DNA of 49,651 bases from Planctomycetota bacterium (lineage in GTDB: Bacteria > Planctomycetota > Planctomycetia > Pirellulales > Pirellulaceae). Location: assembly GCA_016872775.1 (NCBI GenBank), contig VGZA01000044.1, positions 1 to 49,651 of the forward strand. The letters are read 5' to 3'. The notes beneath the pieces were generated by a model that did no database searches, was not told where the DNA came from, and saw only the letters and a program-made list of their open reading frames with translations. The position numbers and the translations under genes were made by a program. Below, piece by piece: positions 35,461 to 44,029 of the stretch; the first letter of the stretch is position 1, and the number at the start of each line of letters is the position of its first letter.

Positions 35461-36294
35461 CTAGGCGCTGCTGCTCTTGCCGCGACGATAACTGGCATTC
35501 TTTTTGTTTTTCTTGTTTTGCTGTTTTTTCTTGTTCTCGAGGTTTCTCTGCTGCTGCTGTTCCTGTTGCAATTTCTGGTCCGCCGACGCCGCCTGTTTGA
35601 GTTCACGGGACAATTGTTGTTCCGCATCGGCCAGCTCGGCCTTGGCCTTTTCGAGATCTTTTCGGGCTTCGGCCATGCGCCGATCGGATTCCAGCGACCG
35701 ATCCCGATTCTTAATCTGATCCTTGACGCGAGCTTCGAGTTCGGGGATTTCGGTTTTCCACTTTCGAGCCTGGGGATCCGCGTCGATTGCAGCCGTTTCG
35801 CGGTCGCGGATCTGCGCGGTAAGGGCGGCCAGTTCCTTGGCCGCGGCATCCCCTCGGCCACCGGCTTGTCCGGCATCGATCTTCCGCTTCAACGCGTCGC
35901 GCTCCGCGACAAGCTGCTGATAGACTTCGCGTTGGCGTAACTCGGCGAGCAACGGTTCGCTCGCCTGTTGCAAGCTCTTGCGCGCCGAATCGGCTTCCTG
36001 CCGCGCCCGTACCAGGGCTGGAGTGTTATCGAGTTCCTCTTCGACACGACGACGCACCGATTGCATTTCGGTCATGGCGCGATCGAGCGCGGTTTTCTGA
36101 CGGGTTAGCCGTTGCCGCGCCTCGCGCAGATCCTTGTTTTCCTCTTCGGACTTCTCGCGAGCCTTTTTGACATCCTGTTTCTGCCGGTTGATATCGGCGG
36201 TGGATGGCTTCTTGTTATCGGCGTGTACGGGGGAAGAGGCGACAAGCGCCAGCAGCAGCGACTGCGACAGTAGAAGAACGACCATTCGCTTCAT
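35461..36294 (-). CDS. Secreted coiled-coil protein with Lys/Gln-rich tail
   Basis: 277 residues from ATG 36294, chosen because GGAG lies 8 nt before it and it yields a signal peptide (MVVLLLSQSLLLALVASSPV). Most of the mature protein is a long charged coiled coil, from about KKAREKSEEENKDLREARQR to LEKAKAELADAEQQLSRELK. It ends with a low-complexity stretch rich in Gln and Lys (QQEQQQQ and KKKQQNKKNKKN). No enzymatic motif is seen. It could be a periplasmic spacer or polymer-binding protein. Extending the frame upstream to 36564 gives no homology. Confidence 0.75.
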   Translation of the reverse strand: MKRMVVLLLSQSLLLALVASSPVHADNKKPSTADINRQKQDVKKAREKSEEENKDLREARQRLTRQKTALDRAMTEMQSVRRRVEEELDNTPALVRARQEADSARKSLQQASEPLLAELRQREVYQQLVAERDALKRKIDAGQAGGRGDAAAKELAALTAQIRDRETAAIDADPQARKWKTEIPELEARVKDQIKNRDRSLESDRRMAEARKDLEKAKAELADAEQQLSRELKQAASADQKLQQEQQQQRNLENKKKQQNKKNKKNASYRRGKSSSA

Positions 36295-36558
36295 AAAGCG
36301 TCTCCGCAACCGGGGATACCTCGGGTTCGGGCTCTTCCAATATAGCGTGGCATCGTCCCCGCAGCCAACGGCTGCAAGGCCTGCCGGAATTGCTTCATGC
36401 GGACAAGCGTTCCTTGCCAACTCCGCGACCCTTGGTTCCCGCTCGTCGACCCCCTCGTCCGAATACGTCGCGGGAAATGACAATTTTTTTAATGCGCTAA
36501 CCGCTCTTACGGGTATCCCATCAATACCCGGCATTGTAAGGCAGGGTTTCGCGTCGAC

Positions 36559-37113
36559 GTGCAAGCGGCGGCGCGCCGCCCATGCGTGGAATGCGCTTTC
36601 GCGTTCCGAGTCACGATCGATCTTGGAGCGGGCGATGATCGGCTGAAAATGGACGTAAAAGAGTACTCTTTAGCGACCACTTCCATCGACGCCGGTTCAG
36701 GCAATGACTGGGTCGGGGTGAAATACCTGACGCTGAGGCCCCGCGCCGCATCGAAACTGGATATTTTCGTTCAACTCGATGCGGAGAGTGATTTCCTCGA
36801 CCTTGAATCGAACGGCTACGCGACGATTCACACCGCGTTCGATACGGGCCCCACGGGAGACGGCCGGGATTGGATCAGCGCCAGGCACCGGTCCTTGAGC
36901 CCTTCGCCAGCCCGACACGCCGCCACGGAAGAATATCTTACGCGGATCCTCACGGGAGTCGACGATTTTGATCGGCGACTGATTCAGTTGAAACTCGACG
37001 GTCACAGCACCGCCGAGACCGCGGAAATCCTCGCCCGAGATCCCGCGTTCATTCGCATGCGTTGGGCCCGCCTCCGCCAACGGCTGCGGGACCACGGTTA
37101 CGATCACGCCTAA
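36559..37113 (+). pseudogene. Chimeric remnant: Ca-binding-type surface segment fused in frame to ECF sigma region 4
   Basis: 184 codons from a doubtful GTG. Residues about 18-105 are of hemolysin/surface-protein type (VTIDLGAGDDRLKMDV, IDAGSGNDWVGVKYL, then FDTGPTGDGRD). From about residue 128 the sequence is an ECF sigma region 4 helix-turn-helix: TGVDDFDRRLIQLKLDGHST, then AETAEILARD, then MRWARLRQRLRD. There is no signal peptide, no sigma region 2, and no clear ribosome-binding site, so it is probably two fused gene ends rather than a working gene. Translation in one frame across the junction (near 36895) is unusual. Confidence 0.6.
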
Positions 37114-37181
37114 CGCGTCCAACCGCAGGGGGAACAGCCGCCCGTCCGAAGTCGGCATGCGTTTTCCAGCAACCCTAAAGA

Positions 37182-37209
37182 TTGACTTGACGGACAGCGG
37201 TCATAGACT
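37182..37209 (+). promoter_or_regulatory. Candidate promoter of the DUF1501 gene
   Basis: TTGACT (37182-37187), 16-bp spacer, TAGACT (37204-37209), 57 bp before the ATG at 37267. Both boxes are close to the sigma70 consensus, making this the best promoter candidate in the window. Confidence 0.5.
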
Positions 37210-37266
37210 GTAGAGATCGTTGTCTCTACGGCACGGGTTCGTTCCCTGTTGCGAGGCCTCCACCTC

Positions 37267-38688
37267 ATGTTCTCGCTTTTCCGTTCAGCAATGGCGGGAC
37301 GCGACCGATCGCGACGGGAGTTCCTGCGTATCGGCGGGCTGGGCATGTTGGGGCTCTCGGCGGAAACACTCGCGCGACTCCGCCAGGCACAGGCTGCCGG
37401 AGCGTCCGGCGAACGGATGCGGCAGAATTCCTGCGTGTTTCTATTTTTGTTTGGCGGGCCTAGTCAAATCGACCTCTGGGACATGAAACCCGACGCGCCG
37501 CTGGAAGTGCGCGGCGAATTCCGGCCGATTTCGACGGCCGTGCCGGGGATCCAGATCTGCGAGCATTTGCCGCGGCTGGCCCGCGAAATGGACAAGCTCT
37601 GCCTGCTTCGCTCGATGCAGCACACCATGAACGTGCACGGTCCGGCCTGCAGCGAGGTCTTCACTGGCCGCGAGTATTTCGGTGCGCCGACGACCGATCA
37701 GGCGACCGATCTGGATTGGCCGTCGCTAAGCGCGCTGGCGATGCGTTATGCCGCCTGTCGCCCTGGGATTCCGGCATCGATGGTATTGCCCTGGTACCTG
37801 CAGTTTCCCGGCCAGGCGAAGCGAATCGCCGGTCAAACCGGTGGACGGATGGGCGAACGTCACAACGGGCTGCTGATCCAGGGCGACTCGCAGCGCGGCG
37901 AATTCCGTTTGGAGGGCTTCGAACTGCACGAGACGATTCCGATCGAGCGGCTTGGTACGCGCCGCGAGCTGTTGCATTCCCTGCATGCAGCACGCCACGG
38001 CGCTGTCGTCGACACGGCGGTCGCGCAGACTTTCGATCGGCACCGCGAACAGGCATATTCGATGCTGCGCGAGCGGGCCGGCGAATGGCTCGACGTGCGG
38101 CGCGAACCGGAGTCGCTCCGCGCGCAATATGGCTCGTCACTGGTCGGCCAGAGCCTGTTGATGGCGCGGCGGCTGGTCGAGGCCGGTGTGCCGTTGGTCA
38201 CGGTTAACTGGGAGGACGAGACGAAAATCGATGGTGTGAATACCTGCTGGGATACGCATCAGGACAATTTCCCCAAGTTGAAGAACCTGCTCTGCCCGCT
38301 GTTCGACCAGGTATTCCCCACTTTCCTGCGAGATCTGTCCGAACGAGGCCTGTTGGAAACGACCCTGGTAGTGGCGATCGGCGAATTTGGCCGCACACCG
38401 CACATGGGCCAGTTTTCCCAGAGTGCGAATACGCGAAAGACCGGGCGCGATCACTGGCCGCGCGCCTTTACGGCGTTATTGGCCGGAGGTGGAGTCCGTG
38501 GGGGACAAGTCTACGGAGCGACGGACAAACACGCCGGTTCGGTCGTGGAACAACCCGTTTCTCCCGCCGATCTGACCGCCACGATCCTGCAGCACCTGGG
38601 CGTCGACCCAACGCAGCATTATCTCGACGAATTCCAGGGACAGCCGCACGCGCTGAGCATCGGCAAGCCGGTCGCCGATCTTGGCTGA
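37267..38688 (+). CDS. DUF1501 Tat-exported protein
   Basis: 473 residues from ATG 37267 (GAGG upstream); an earlier TTG at 37249 would add six. The Tat signal is DRSRREFLRIGGLGMLGLSA. The family body is clear: FLFLFGGPSQIDLWDMKPDA, LPRLAREMDKLCLLRSMQH, HGPACSEVFTGR, VAIGEFGRTPHMG and the C-terminal GRDHWPRAFTALLAGGGVRG. DUF1501 proteins have an alkaline-phosphatase-like (sulfatase) fold and are usually encoded next to DUF1549/DUF1553 cytochrome genes. Here the DUF1553 gene is about 8 kb away. Likely periplasmic; activity unknown. Confidence 0.93.
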   Translation: MFSLFRSAMAGRDRSRREFLRIGGLGMLGLSAETLARLRQAQAAGASGERMRQNSCVFLFLFGGPSQIDLWDMKPDAPLEVRGEFRPISTAVPGIQICEHLPRLAREMDKLCLLRSMQHTMNVHGPACSEVFTGREYFGAPTTDQATDLDWPSLSALAMRYAACRPGIPASMVLPWYLQFPGQAKRIAGQTGGRMGERHNGLLIQGDSQRGEFRLEGFELHETIPIERLGTRRELLHSLHAARHGAVVDTAVAQTFDRHREQAYSMLRERAGEWLDVRREPESLRAQYGSSLVGQSLLMARRLVEAGVPLVTVNWEDETKIDGVNTCWDTHQDNFPKLKNLLCPLFDQVFPTFLRDLSERGLLETTLVVAIGEFGRTPHMGQFSQSANTRKTGRDHWPRAFTALLAGGGVRGGQVYGATDKHAGSVVEQPVSPADLTATILQHLGVDPTQHYLDEFQGQPHALSIGKPVADLG

Positions 38689-38707
38689 CAGCGGGCCGGA
38701 TTGACGA

Positions 38708-39904
38708 TTACGGGCATGCGAACGGCGTCTGGGCGCGTTGCCGGCATAACGTCTCGAACAGGACCAGATGCTCGCGTGCCGATCGCTCCAGGGAAAATTC
38801 ACTCACGGCCCTCCGACGTGCCTCGGCGGCTCGCGTACGCGCCGGAACGCGATCGGTCAGCGCATCGACAATGGTGGCTGCCAACAGCGAGGGGTTGCCT
38901 GCCGGGCAAAGCAGCCCATCGACCCCGTGCCGGATCAGTGCCCGGTTCCCCGGAATATCGCTGGCGACTGTCGGAACACCGGCCGCCATAGCTTCCAGCA
39001 AAGCGATCGAAAGTCCCTCCTGGTACGAAGGCAGAACGAACAGGTCGGCGGCGGCCAGCAGGTCTTGAACATCATCAAATGCGCCGGGCATCAGAACCTG
39101 ACCGCGCAGGCCGGCGTCGACGATCATCTCAAACAAAGCATCGCGTTCAGGCCCTTCGCCAATCAACCAGAGTCGGGCTTCGGGGTGCGATTGCAGCACC
39201 ACGGGCCAGGCGCGGATCAGGTCGTGCAGGCCTTTGCCGGCGTGCAGCCGGCCGGTGAACAGCACAACCGGGGCCAGGTCATGCACACCCAGATCGGGAT
39301 TAACTTCCGCCAGCGCAATGCGGGCTTCGCTGCGCGATGCGCCGTCGCGCGGCATCGGGATCGCCACTCCATTCACGATCACCGAAATCCTCGACGTGGG
39401 GAACCCGGCCGCGAGCAGCTCGTCCCGCAGCGATTCGCTCGGCGCAATGATGGAGTCCGACTGCTGGCAGCGGCGCCGAATCCGCATCCCGAATCGCGCC
39501 GTCTCGTGCCAGTGACAGTCCCCGGTTTCGCCTCCCCCTTCCACCCGCAACACGACGGGGATTCGCGTCGCACGCAACGCTCCGATCGCTGCGTAGGCGT
39601 CGTGTTTGAGCATCGAAACATACACCGCGTCCAGTTCCCCCTGGTGCTCGCGCAGCCAGCGCGACAGCGCCATCATGTACCGCAGAGTGCCCCAGCCCCG
39701 CTGCGGAGGGTTCGGCAGGCGATGTACGGGAACTTCGCGATGCACGAATTCGCTCGGCCAGTCACGCTCCCACAACGCCGTGACAATTTGAGGTCGATGC
39801 CCCATGTCCAGAAACCCCGTGGCCAGATTGGCCATGGCGATCTCCGCGCCGCCCACCAACGGCCAGAATCGCCGCGTCACCAGAGCCAGCCGCAAGGGAC
39901 TCAT
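38708..39904 (-). CDS. GT4-family glycosyltransferase
   Basis: 398 residues. The GT-B fold start is LALVTRRFWPLVGGAEIAMA, with the glycine-rich donor-side entry. The second domain has APVVLFTGRLHAGKGLHDLI, DLFVLPSYQEGLSIALLEAM and AAGVPTVASDIPGNRALI, the EX7E motif of GT4 enzymes. It transfers a sugar from a nucleotide donor, probably to a surface glycan or lipid. The ATG at 39904 overlaps the hpt stop (ATGA). No other glycan genes are near. Confidence 0.9.
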   Translation of the reverse strand: MSPLRLALVTRRFWPLVGGAEIAMANLATGFLDMGHRPQIVTALWERDWPSEFVHREVPVHRLPNPPQRGWGTLRYMMALSRWLREHQGELDAVYVSMLKHDAYAAIGALRATRIPVVLRVEGGGETGDCHWHETARFGMRIRRRCQQSDSIIAPSESLRDELLAAGFPTSRISVIVNGVAIPMPRDGASRSEARIALAEVNPDLGVHDLAPVVLFTGRLHAGKGLHDLIRAWPVVLQSHPEARLWLIGEGPERDALFEMIVDAGLRGQVLMPGAFDDVQDLLAAADLFVLPSYQEGLSIALLEAMAAGVPTVASDIPGNRALIRHGVDGLLCPAGNPSLLAATIVDALTDRVPARTRAAEARRRAVSEFSLERSAREHLVLFETLCRQRAQTPFACP

Positions 39905-40431
39905 CGAGCTGCCCTCGCAATGTCGGACTCCGAAAGCGCCGCGACAAACGGCAGGTGCCGGAACTGGTCGCGATAGTCCAGGCCGTAGCCCACGACAAAC
40001 TCATCGGGAATCTCAAAGGCCACAAAGTCCGGCTGCAGGGCGACCTCGCTACGCCCCTGCTTGCGCAACAGCACGGCGGTACGGACGCCGCGTGGCCCCA
40101 TGCCCGCCAACAGCCGCGTGATCGCTTCCAACGTATGTCCCGTATCGAAAATATCGTCCACCAGCAAGACGTCGCGATTCGCAACGTCCGGCATCAGATC
40201 GTAATTGATGGTGAGTTCACCCCGAGTGGTGCCGGCACGGTAACTGGACGCCTGCAGAACGCCGACGCGCAGCGGCAGGTCGAGCAGCCGTATGAGATCG
40301 GCCAGGAGAACGACGCTTCCGGTCATTACCGCCAGGATTGTGAGCGGTTGGCCCTGGTAGTGCCGCGCAATATCCTCGGCCATGCGGCGGACGCCGCGCC
40401 GAATTTCGGATTCACTCAGCAGTACTTTCAC
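39901..40431 (-). CDS. hpt: Hypoxanthine (purine) phosphoribosyltransferase
   Basis: 176 residues from GTG 40431 (GAGGG upstream). A start at ATG 40458 would add nine residues. The PRPP-binding motif is VLLVDDIFDTGHTLEAI. Flanking blocks are TILAVMTGSVVLLADLI, QASSYRAGTTRGEL and DFVAFEIPDEFVVGYGLDY, all typical of bacterial Hpt. It salvages hypoxanthine and guanine. It is translationally coupled to the GT4 gene, with no obvious functional link. It is divergent from the esterase gene. Confidence 0.92.
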   Translation of the reverse strand: MKVLLSESEIRRGVRRMAEDIARHYQGQPLTILAVMTGSVVLLADLIRLLDLPLRVGVLQASSYRAGTTRGELTINYDLMPDVANRDVLLVDDIFDTGHTLEAITRLLAGMGPRGVRTAVLLRKQGRSEVALQPDFVAFEIPDEFVVGYGLDYRDQFRHLPFVAALSESDIARAAR

Positions 40432-40575
40432 CAGGATTCGCCCTCGCCCACTCTTCATGCCAGGCGGGGAACATTTTATGGTATACGGGTAGTCCAATGT
40501 ACTCCCGGCCGATGCGATCGTTGCCAGCCGGGCATTGGCCGTTCGGGGAAGTCGAGCCGCCGGGGAGTAAACGGC

Positions 40576-41316
40576 ATGTCGGGCAGGTGGTCGGAAATCA
40601 GTATCGCCGGGCATCCCTGTGATCTGTACGAACCGGAACAGCCCAATCCCCACGGATTCGTGCTGATCTATCTGCATGGAGTCCACCAGCAACGGCTGGT
40701 CGACAAGCAGCCGTTTGTCGACGCTTTTGCCGCGCATCGGCTGCCGGTGGTCGCACCGCTGACGAAGCGGTCCTGGTGGACCGACAAAATCTGTCCGGAA
40801 TTCAGTTCCAGGCTGACCGCCGAAAGGCACTTGCTCGACAACGTCCTGCCCTTTGTCGCGGAGCGCTTCGAATCGCAGCCGCCGCGGCTCGGACTTTTTG
40901 GCACAAGCATGGGTGGACAAGGCGCACTGCGGTTCAGTTACAAGTACCCGCGTCTGTTCCCCGTGGTGGCGGCGCTTTCCCCCGCGATCGATTACCAGAT
41001 CCGATTTTACGACGAGCATGACACGATTTCCGAAATGTATCCCGATCCCGAATCGGTCCGCCAGGACACCGCCACTTTGCACGTCCATCCGCTGAACTGG
41101 CCGAAGCACCAGTTCTTCTGTTGCGATCCGGCCGACGAACGTTGGTGGGAAAGCGCCGATCGGCTGCGGATGAAGCTCTACTCGCTGGGTGTGCCACACA
41201 CCTGCGATCTGGAGTCCAGCGGCGGGGGGCATGGATTTGACTATTATAATCGGATGGCTCGGCAAGCAGTCGGTTTCCTGGCCGAACGCCTGTTGCTGGA
41301 AAAGAACAGCTTATGA
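40576..41316 (+). CDS. Alpha/beta hydrolase, esterase D-like
   Basis: 246 residues from ATG 40576 (GGGGAG upstream). The nucleophile elbow is GTSMGG (Ser111) in LGLFGTSMGGQGALRFSYKY, the oxyanion stretch FVLIYLHGVHQQ lies near residue 30, and the catalytic His is in SSGGGHGFDYYN. A family like S-formylglutathione hydrolase/esterase D fits. Substrate unknown; no signal peptide. Its stop overlaps the start of a response regulator by 4 bp (ATGA), so the two are cotranslated. Confidence 0.8.
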   Translation: MSGRWSEISIAGHPCDLYEPEQPNPHGFVLIYLHGVHQQRLVDKQPFVDAFAAHRLPVVAPLTKRSWWTDKICPEFSSRLTAERHLLDNVLPFVAERFESQPPRLGLFGTSMGGQGALRFSYKYPRLFPVVAALSPAIDYQIRFYDEHDTISEMYPDPESVRQDTATLHVHPLNWPKHQFFCCDPADERWWESADRLRMKLYSLGVPHTCDLESSGGGHGFDYYNRMARQAVGFLAERLLLEKNSL

Positions 41317-42068
41317 ACGCGAAGAAACGAATCCTGGTCGTGGAGGACGAACCGCACCTGGCTCGCGGAATCGCCTACAATCTGGAAGCGGAAGGGTATT
41401 CCGTAACCGTGGCCGCCGATGGCCCCAAAGCGCTGCAGCTGTTGGAATCCGACGCCTCGTATGACCTGCTGATTCTCGATTTGATGTTGCCCGGCATGAG
41501 CGGCTATGCCGTCTGCGAGACGATCCGCGGCTGGGGCAATGACGTGCCGATTCTGATCCTCAGCGCGCGCACGTTGTCCGAGGACCGTACCCGAGGCTTT
41601 GACGTCGGTGCCAACCAGTATCTCACCAAGCCGTTTGAACTTGAAGAGTTAATAAGTCGCGTCCGTAATCTACTGACCCATTACCGGCGCGGCGTTCCAA
41701 TTGCCGCGCCTGCAACGGACGTGTTGGGGCAGCGTTTCGAATTTGGCGAGGCGAAGATCAACTTTCAGACCTACGAGGTCGTCGTGCGCGGCGTCCCTGA
41801 GTCCATGACGTCGCTGGAAATGAAACTGCTTCGGTATTTTATTCAGCACGAGGGCCGTGTGATTCCGCGCAGCGAACTGCTGGAGAAAGTCTGGGAAATG
41901 CCGGGCTACATGAATACCCGTGCTCCGGACCAGTTTATCCGCCGGCTGCGCAGGATTTTTGAACCCGATCCCGCCAATCCACGGCACTTTCTCACGCTGC
42001 GCGACGCCGGATACCGTTTCGTGGCGCGCCCCGACGGGCCGGAATCGAGTCGCGAGGCAGAGTCCTAA
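41313..42068 (+). CDS. OmpR/PhoB-family response regulator without a nearby kinase
   Basis: 251 residues. The receiver domain has the acidic pair in VVEDEPH (Glu11/Asp12), the phosphoacceptor Asp56 in LLILDLMLPG, Ser84 in LILSART, and Lys106 in NQYLTKPFELEEL. The C-terminal winged helix is PhoB-like (TSLEMKLLRYFIQHEGRVIP and APDQFIRRLRRIFEPDPANP). No histidine kinase gene is adjacent: the next gene is a convergent dipeptidase. Coupled by a 4-bp overlap to an esterase gene, so it may sense a product or stress tied to it. Confidence 0.92.
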   Translation: MNAKKRILVVEDEPHLARGIAYNLEAEGYSVTVAADGPKALQLLESDASYDLLILDLMLPGMSGYAVCETIRGWGNDVPILILSARTLSEDRTRGFDVGANQYLTKPFELEELISRVRNLLTHYRRGVPIAAPATDVLGQRFEFGEAKINFQTYEVVVRGVPESMTSLEMKLLRYFIQHEGRVIPRSELLEKVWEMPGYMNTRAPDQFIRRLRRIFEPDPANPRHFLTLRDAGYRFVARPDGPESSREAES

Positions 42069-42129
42069 GACGGGGCAGGGCAGGGCGAGATGTCGCGGAG
42101 GCAGGACGTCACGCAGCCCCTGGCTGCAA

Positions 42130-43251
42130 TCACCAGTTCCGCCGCAGAAAATCGATAAAATTACGCCACATGATCGCGTCAATGTCCTCCTGCGAATACC
42201 CCCTCGCTCGCAGCAGATCCGGAATCTTCTGCAAGTCGGCGATCGAATCGAGGTCGGTCGGTGTCTGCTCGGTGCCGTAGCCTCCATCAAGATCGGTCCC
42301 GATCCCGACATGCCGCGCGTTGCCGGCGAGCTGGCAGATATGGTCGATATGCTCGCAGATCCGCTCGATCCGTAATTGGAAGTCCGCCGGTTTGCTGCGC
42401 AGGTGAATCCAACCCGGCACCATCATGATGGCATCGAAAGCCATACCGAGCACCCCGCCGCGACGGATCACCTCCAGAATCTGATCGTCGGCGAACTGAC
42501 GATTCCAAGGCGCCAGCGTGCGGCAGTTCTGATGGCTGGCCCAGAGCGGCCCCTGGTAACAATCCATAACGTCCCAAAAGGCCTGATCGCACAGGTGAGT
42601 CACGTCGAGAATAATCCCAAGCTGCTCAATCTCCTTGAGCAGCTCGCGCCCCAGCGGATGCAACGGCCCTTCGTCATCGGTGCCGTTCGCATACCGGCCG
42701 GGCCCGTAATGCGAGAGACCGATCGCACGCAGTCCGTCGGCGTAACTCCGCTCGAGGTGCCGCGGCGTGAGAATCGAATCGGCGCCTTCCAGGCTCAGAA
42801 TGTAACCGATCGGCAATTTCGGCGGCTGCGACCGTGAATCGACAACATAATTCGTACCGTCGTCGTAAGGGGGTGCTTGTAGCCAGTGCTGGAGATGTCG
42901 ATCCAACTCGTCGCGATTCCGAATCGGCGTCATTTCCCCCGCCTCCTCCATCGCTCGATACCAGGCCAGTTGCCCTTGCGTGCTGGCCCAGGCCTGCTCC
43001 GGGGAGCTCCAGCCAGGTAACCGGTGAAAGTAGGGTGAGTAACGCCCGATCTGCGTGGCGACGCAAAGTCCGATCTTGCCGCGACGCATTTCGGGAAAGC
43101 AGACCGTGTTGTTTCCCCGATCGACGCGATCATTCATCATGTATTCGCGACGCCGGATTTTCTCCAAAGTCCATCGCAGATCCCGGTTCCATTCCAGTGC
43201 GTTCATACTGAGGTCGAGGTGCGCGTCAAAGATCAGGCAGGGCTGGGTCAT
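42130..43251 (-). CDS. Peptidase M19 (membrane dipeptidase-like)
   Basis: 373 residues. The metal-binding residues of this TIM-barrel zinc family are recognisable: FDAHLDLSM (His/Asp), LSLEGAD (Glu), DVTHLCDQ (His), ASHQNCR (His), and GIGTDLDGG (Asp). AAAGGAAC is well placed before the ATG at 43251. No signal peptide is seen, so the enzyme is probably cytoplasmic. Convergent with the response-regulator gene across a 61-bp gap. Confidence 0.92.
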   Translation of the reverse strand: MTQPCLIFDAHLDLSMNALEWNRDLRWTLEKIRRREYMMNDRVDRGNNTVCFPEMRRGKIGLCVATQIGRYSPYFHRLPGWSSPEQAWASTQGQLAWYRAMEEAGEMTPIRNRDELDRHLQHWLQAPPYDDGTNYVVDSRSQPPKLPIGYILSLEGADSILTPRHLERSYADGLRAIGLSHYGPGRYANGTDDEGPLHPLGRELLKEIEQLGIILDVTHLCDQAFWDVMDCYQGPLWASHQNCRTLAPWNRQFADDQILEVIRRGGVLGMAFDAIMMVPGWIHLRSKPADFQLRIERICEHIDHICQLAGNARHVGIGTDLDGGYGTEQTPTDLDSIADLQKIPDLLRARGYSQEDIDAIMWRNFIDFLRRNW

Positions 43252-43546
43252 CGAAGTTCCTTTGTCTTACAGATTCGGTGGGATTCGAGCCCCGATCACG
43301 CGGCACGACATCTCTTGGCGGGCAGTCCCCGCATAATACCGTTTCGAATCAGGACGCGGCCAGGGGGCCAGGCTTAGCCGCCGTCGAATCCGCCTTTTCT
43401 GTGGCTTACCCAGACGATCCAGGATGATGCCGCCACCCGGTTACTGCCGCGGTGGCTACGGCCCGGTCACAAGCCTTGACGACGTCCTTCACCGTTGGGA
43501 TCTTGTTATGATGGGCGGTGCACCGTCATCCGTTGAATGGAAGCCC

Positions 43547-43894
43547 ATGGAAACTCCCGACAGTACGAGTCCACGGCTGCCCGTCGCCGAGATTGAAACG
43601 CAGCGGTTGCTGCTTCGAAGATGGCGTCCGAGCGATCTTCAACCATTCGCCGAAATGAACGCCGATGCGAGGGTGATGGAGTTTTTCCCCAGTCCACTTA
43701 CGGAAGCCGAGAGCAACGCCAGTGCAGCCCGCATTCAACGCCCCTTCGACGACCACGGATTCGGCCTGTGGGCCGTCGAGATCCCCATCGAACGGCTTTC
43801 GCGTCACGTTCTTTATCGTGCAAAACGCGAAATGTACGAGCATCCGCAAGGAACAGGACCGGCAGCCGAGCCGGGTACGCGCGGACGAACATAA
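43547..43894 (+). pseudogene. GNAT-family acetyltransferase with internal deletion
   Basis: The N-terminus is a standard RimJ/RimL-like GNAT start: IETQRLLLRRWRPSDLQPFA, then ADARVMEFFPSPL, then DDHGFGLWAVEIP. The next residues jump straight to ERLSRHVLYRAKRE, which matches the very end of such proteins (GHRLRRHVLYR). The acetyl-CoA-binding middle (about 70-80 residues, with the R/QxxGxG/A loop) is missing, and the remaining frame reads on to 43894. ATG 43547 has GGAAG just before it. The upstream 295-bp gap (43252-43546) holds no other gene. Confidence 0.65.
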
Positions 43895-44029
43895 CCGTCG
43901 TCCGGGAAACGCTGTACGACCGGTACGTTCCGCACCATCGATTCGATCGCCGCCGTTTGCAGCCCGCACGTTGGCAGCGAGATCCTGAATAGAGGCACTT
44001 TCAGGCCGATCGCATAGTATGGTTTCTTC

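Noticed and set aside
40432-41265. Upstream extension of hpt to about 454 codons
   Set aside because: The extra sequence is antisense to the esterase gene and shows no homology; the phosphoribosyltransferase begins near 40431.
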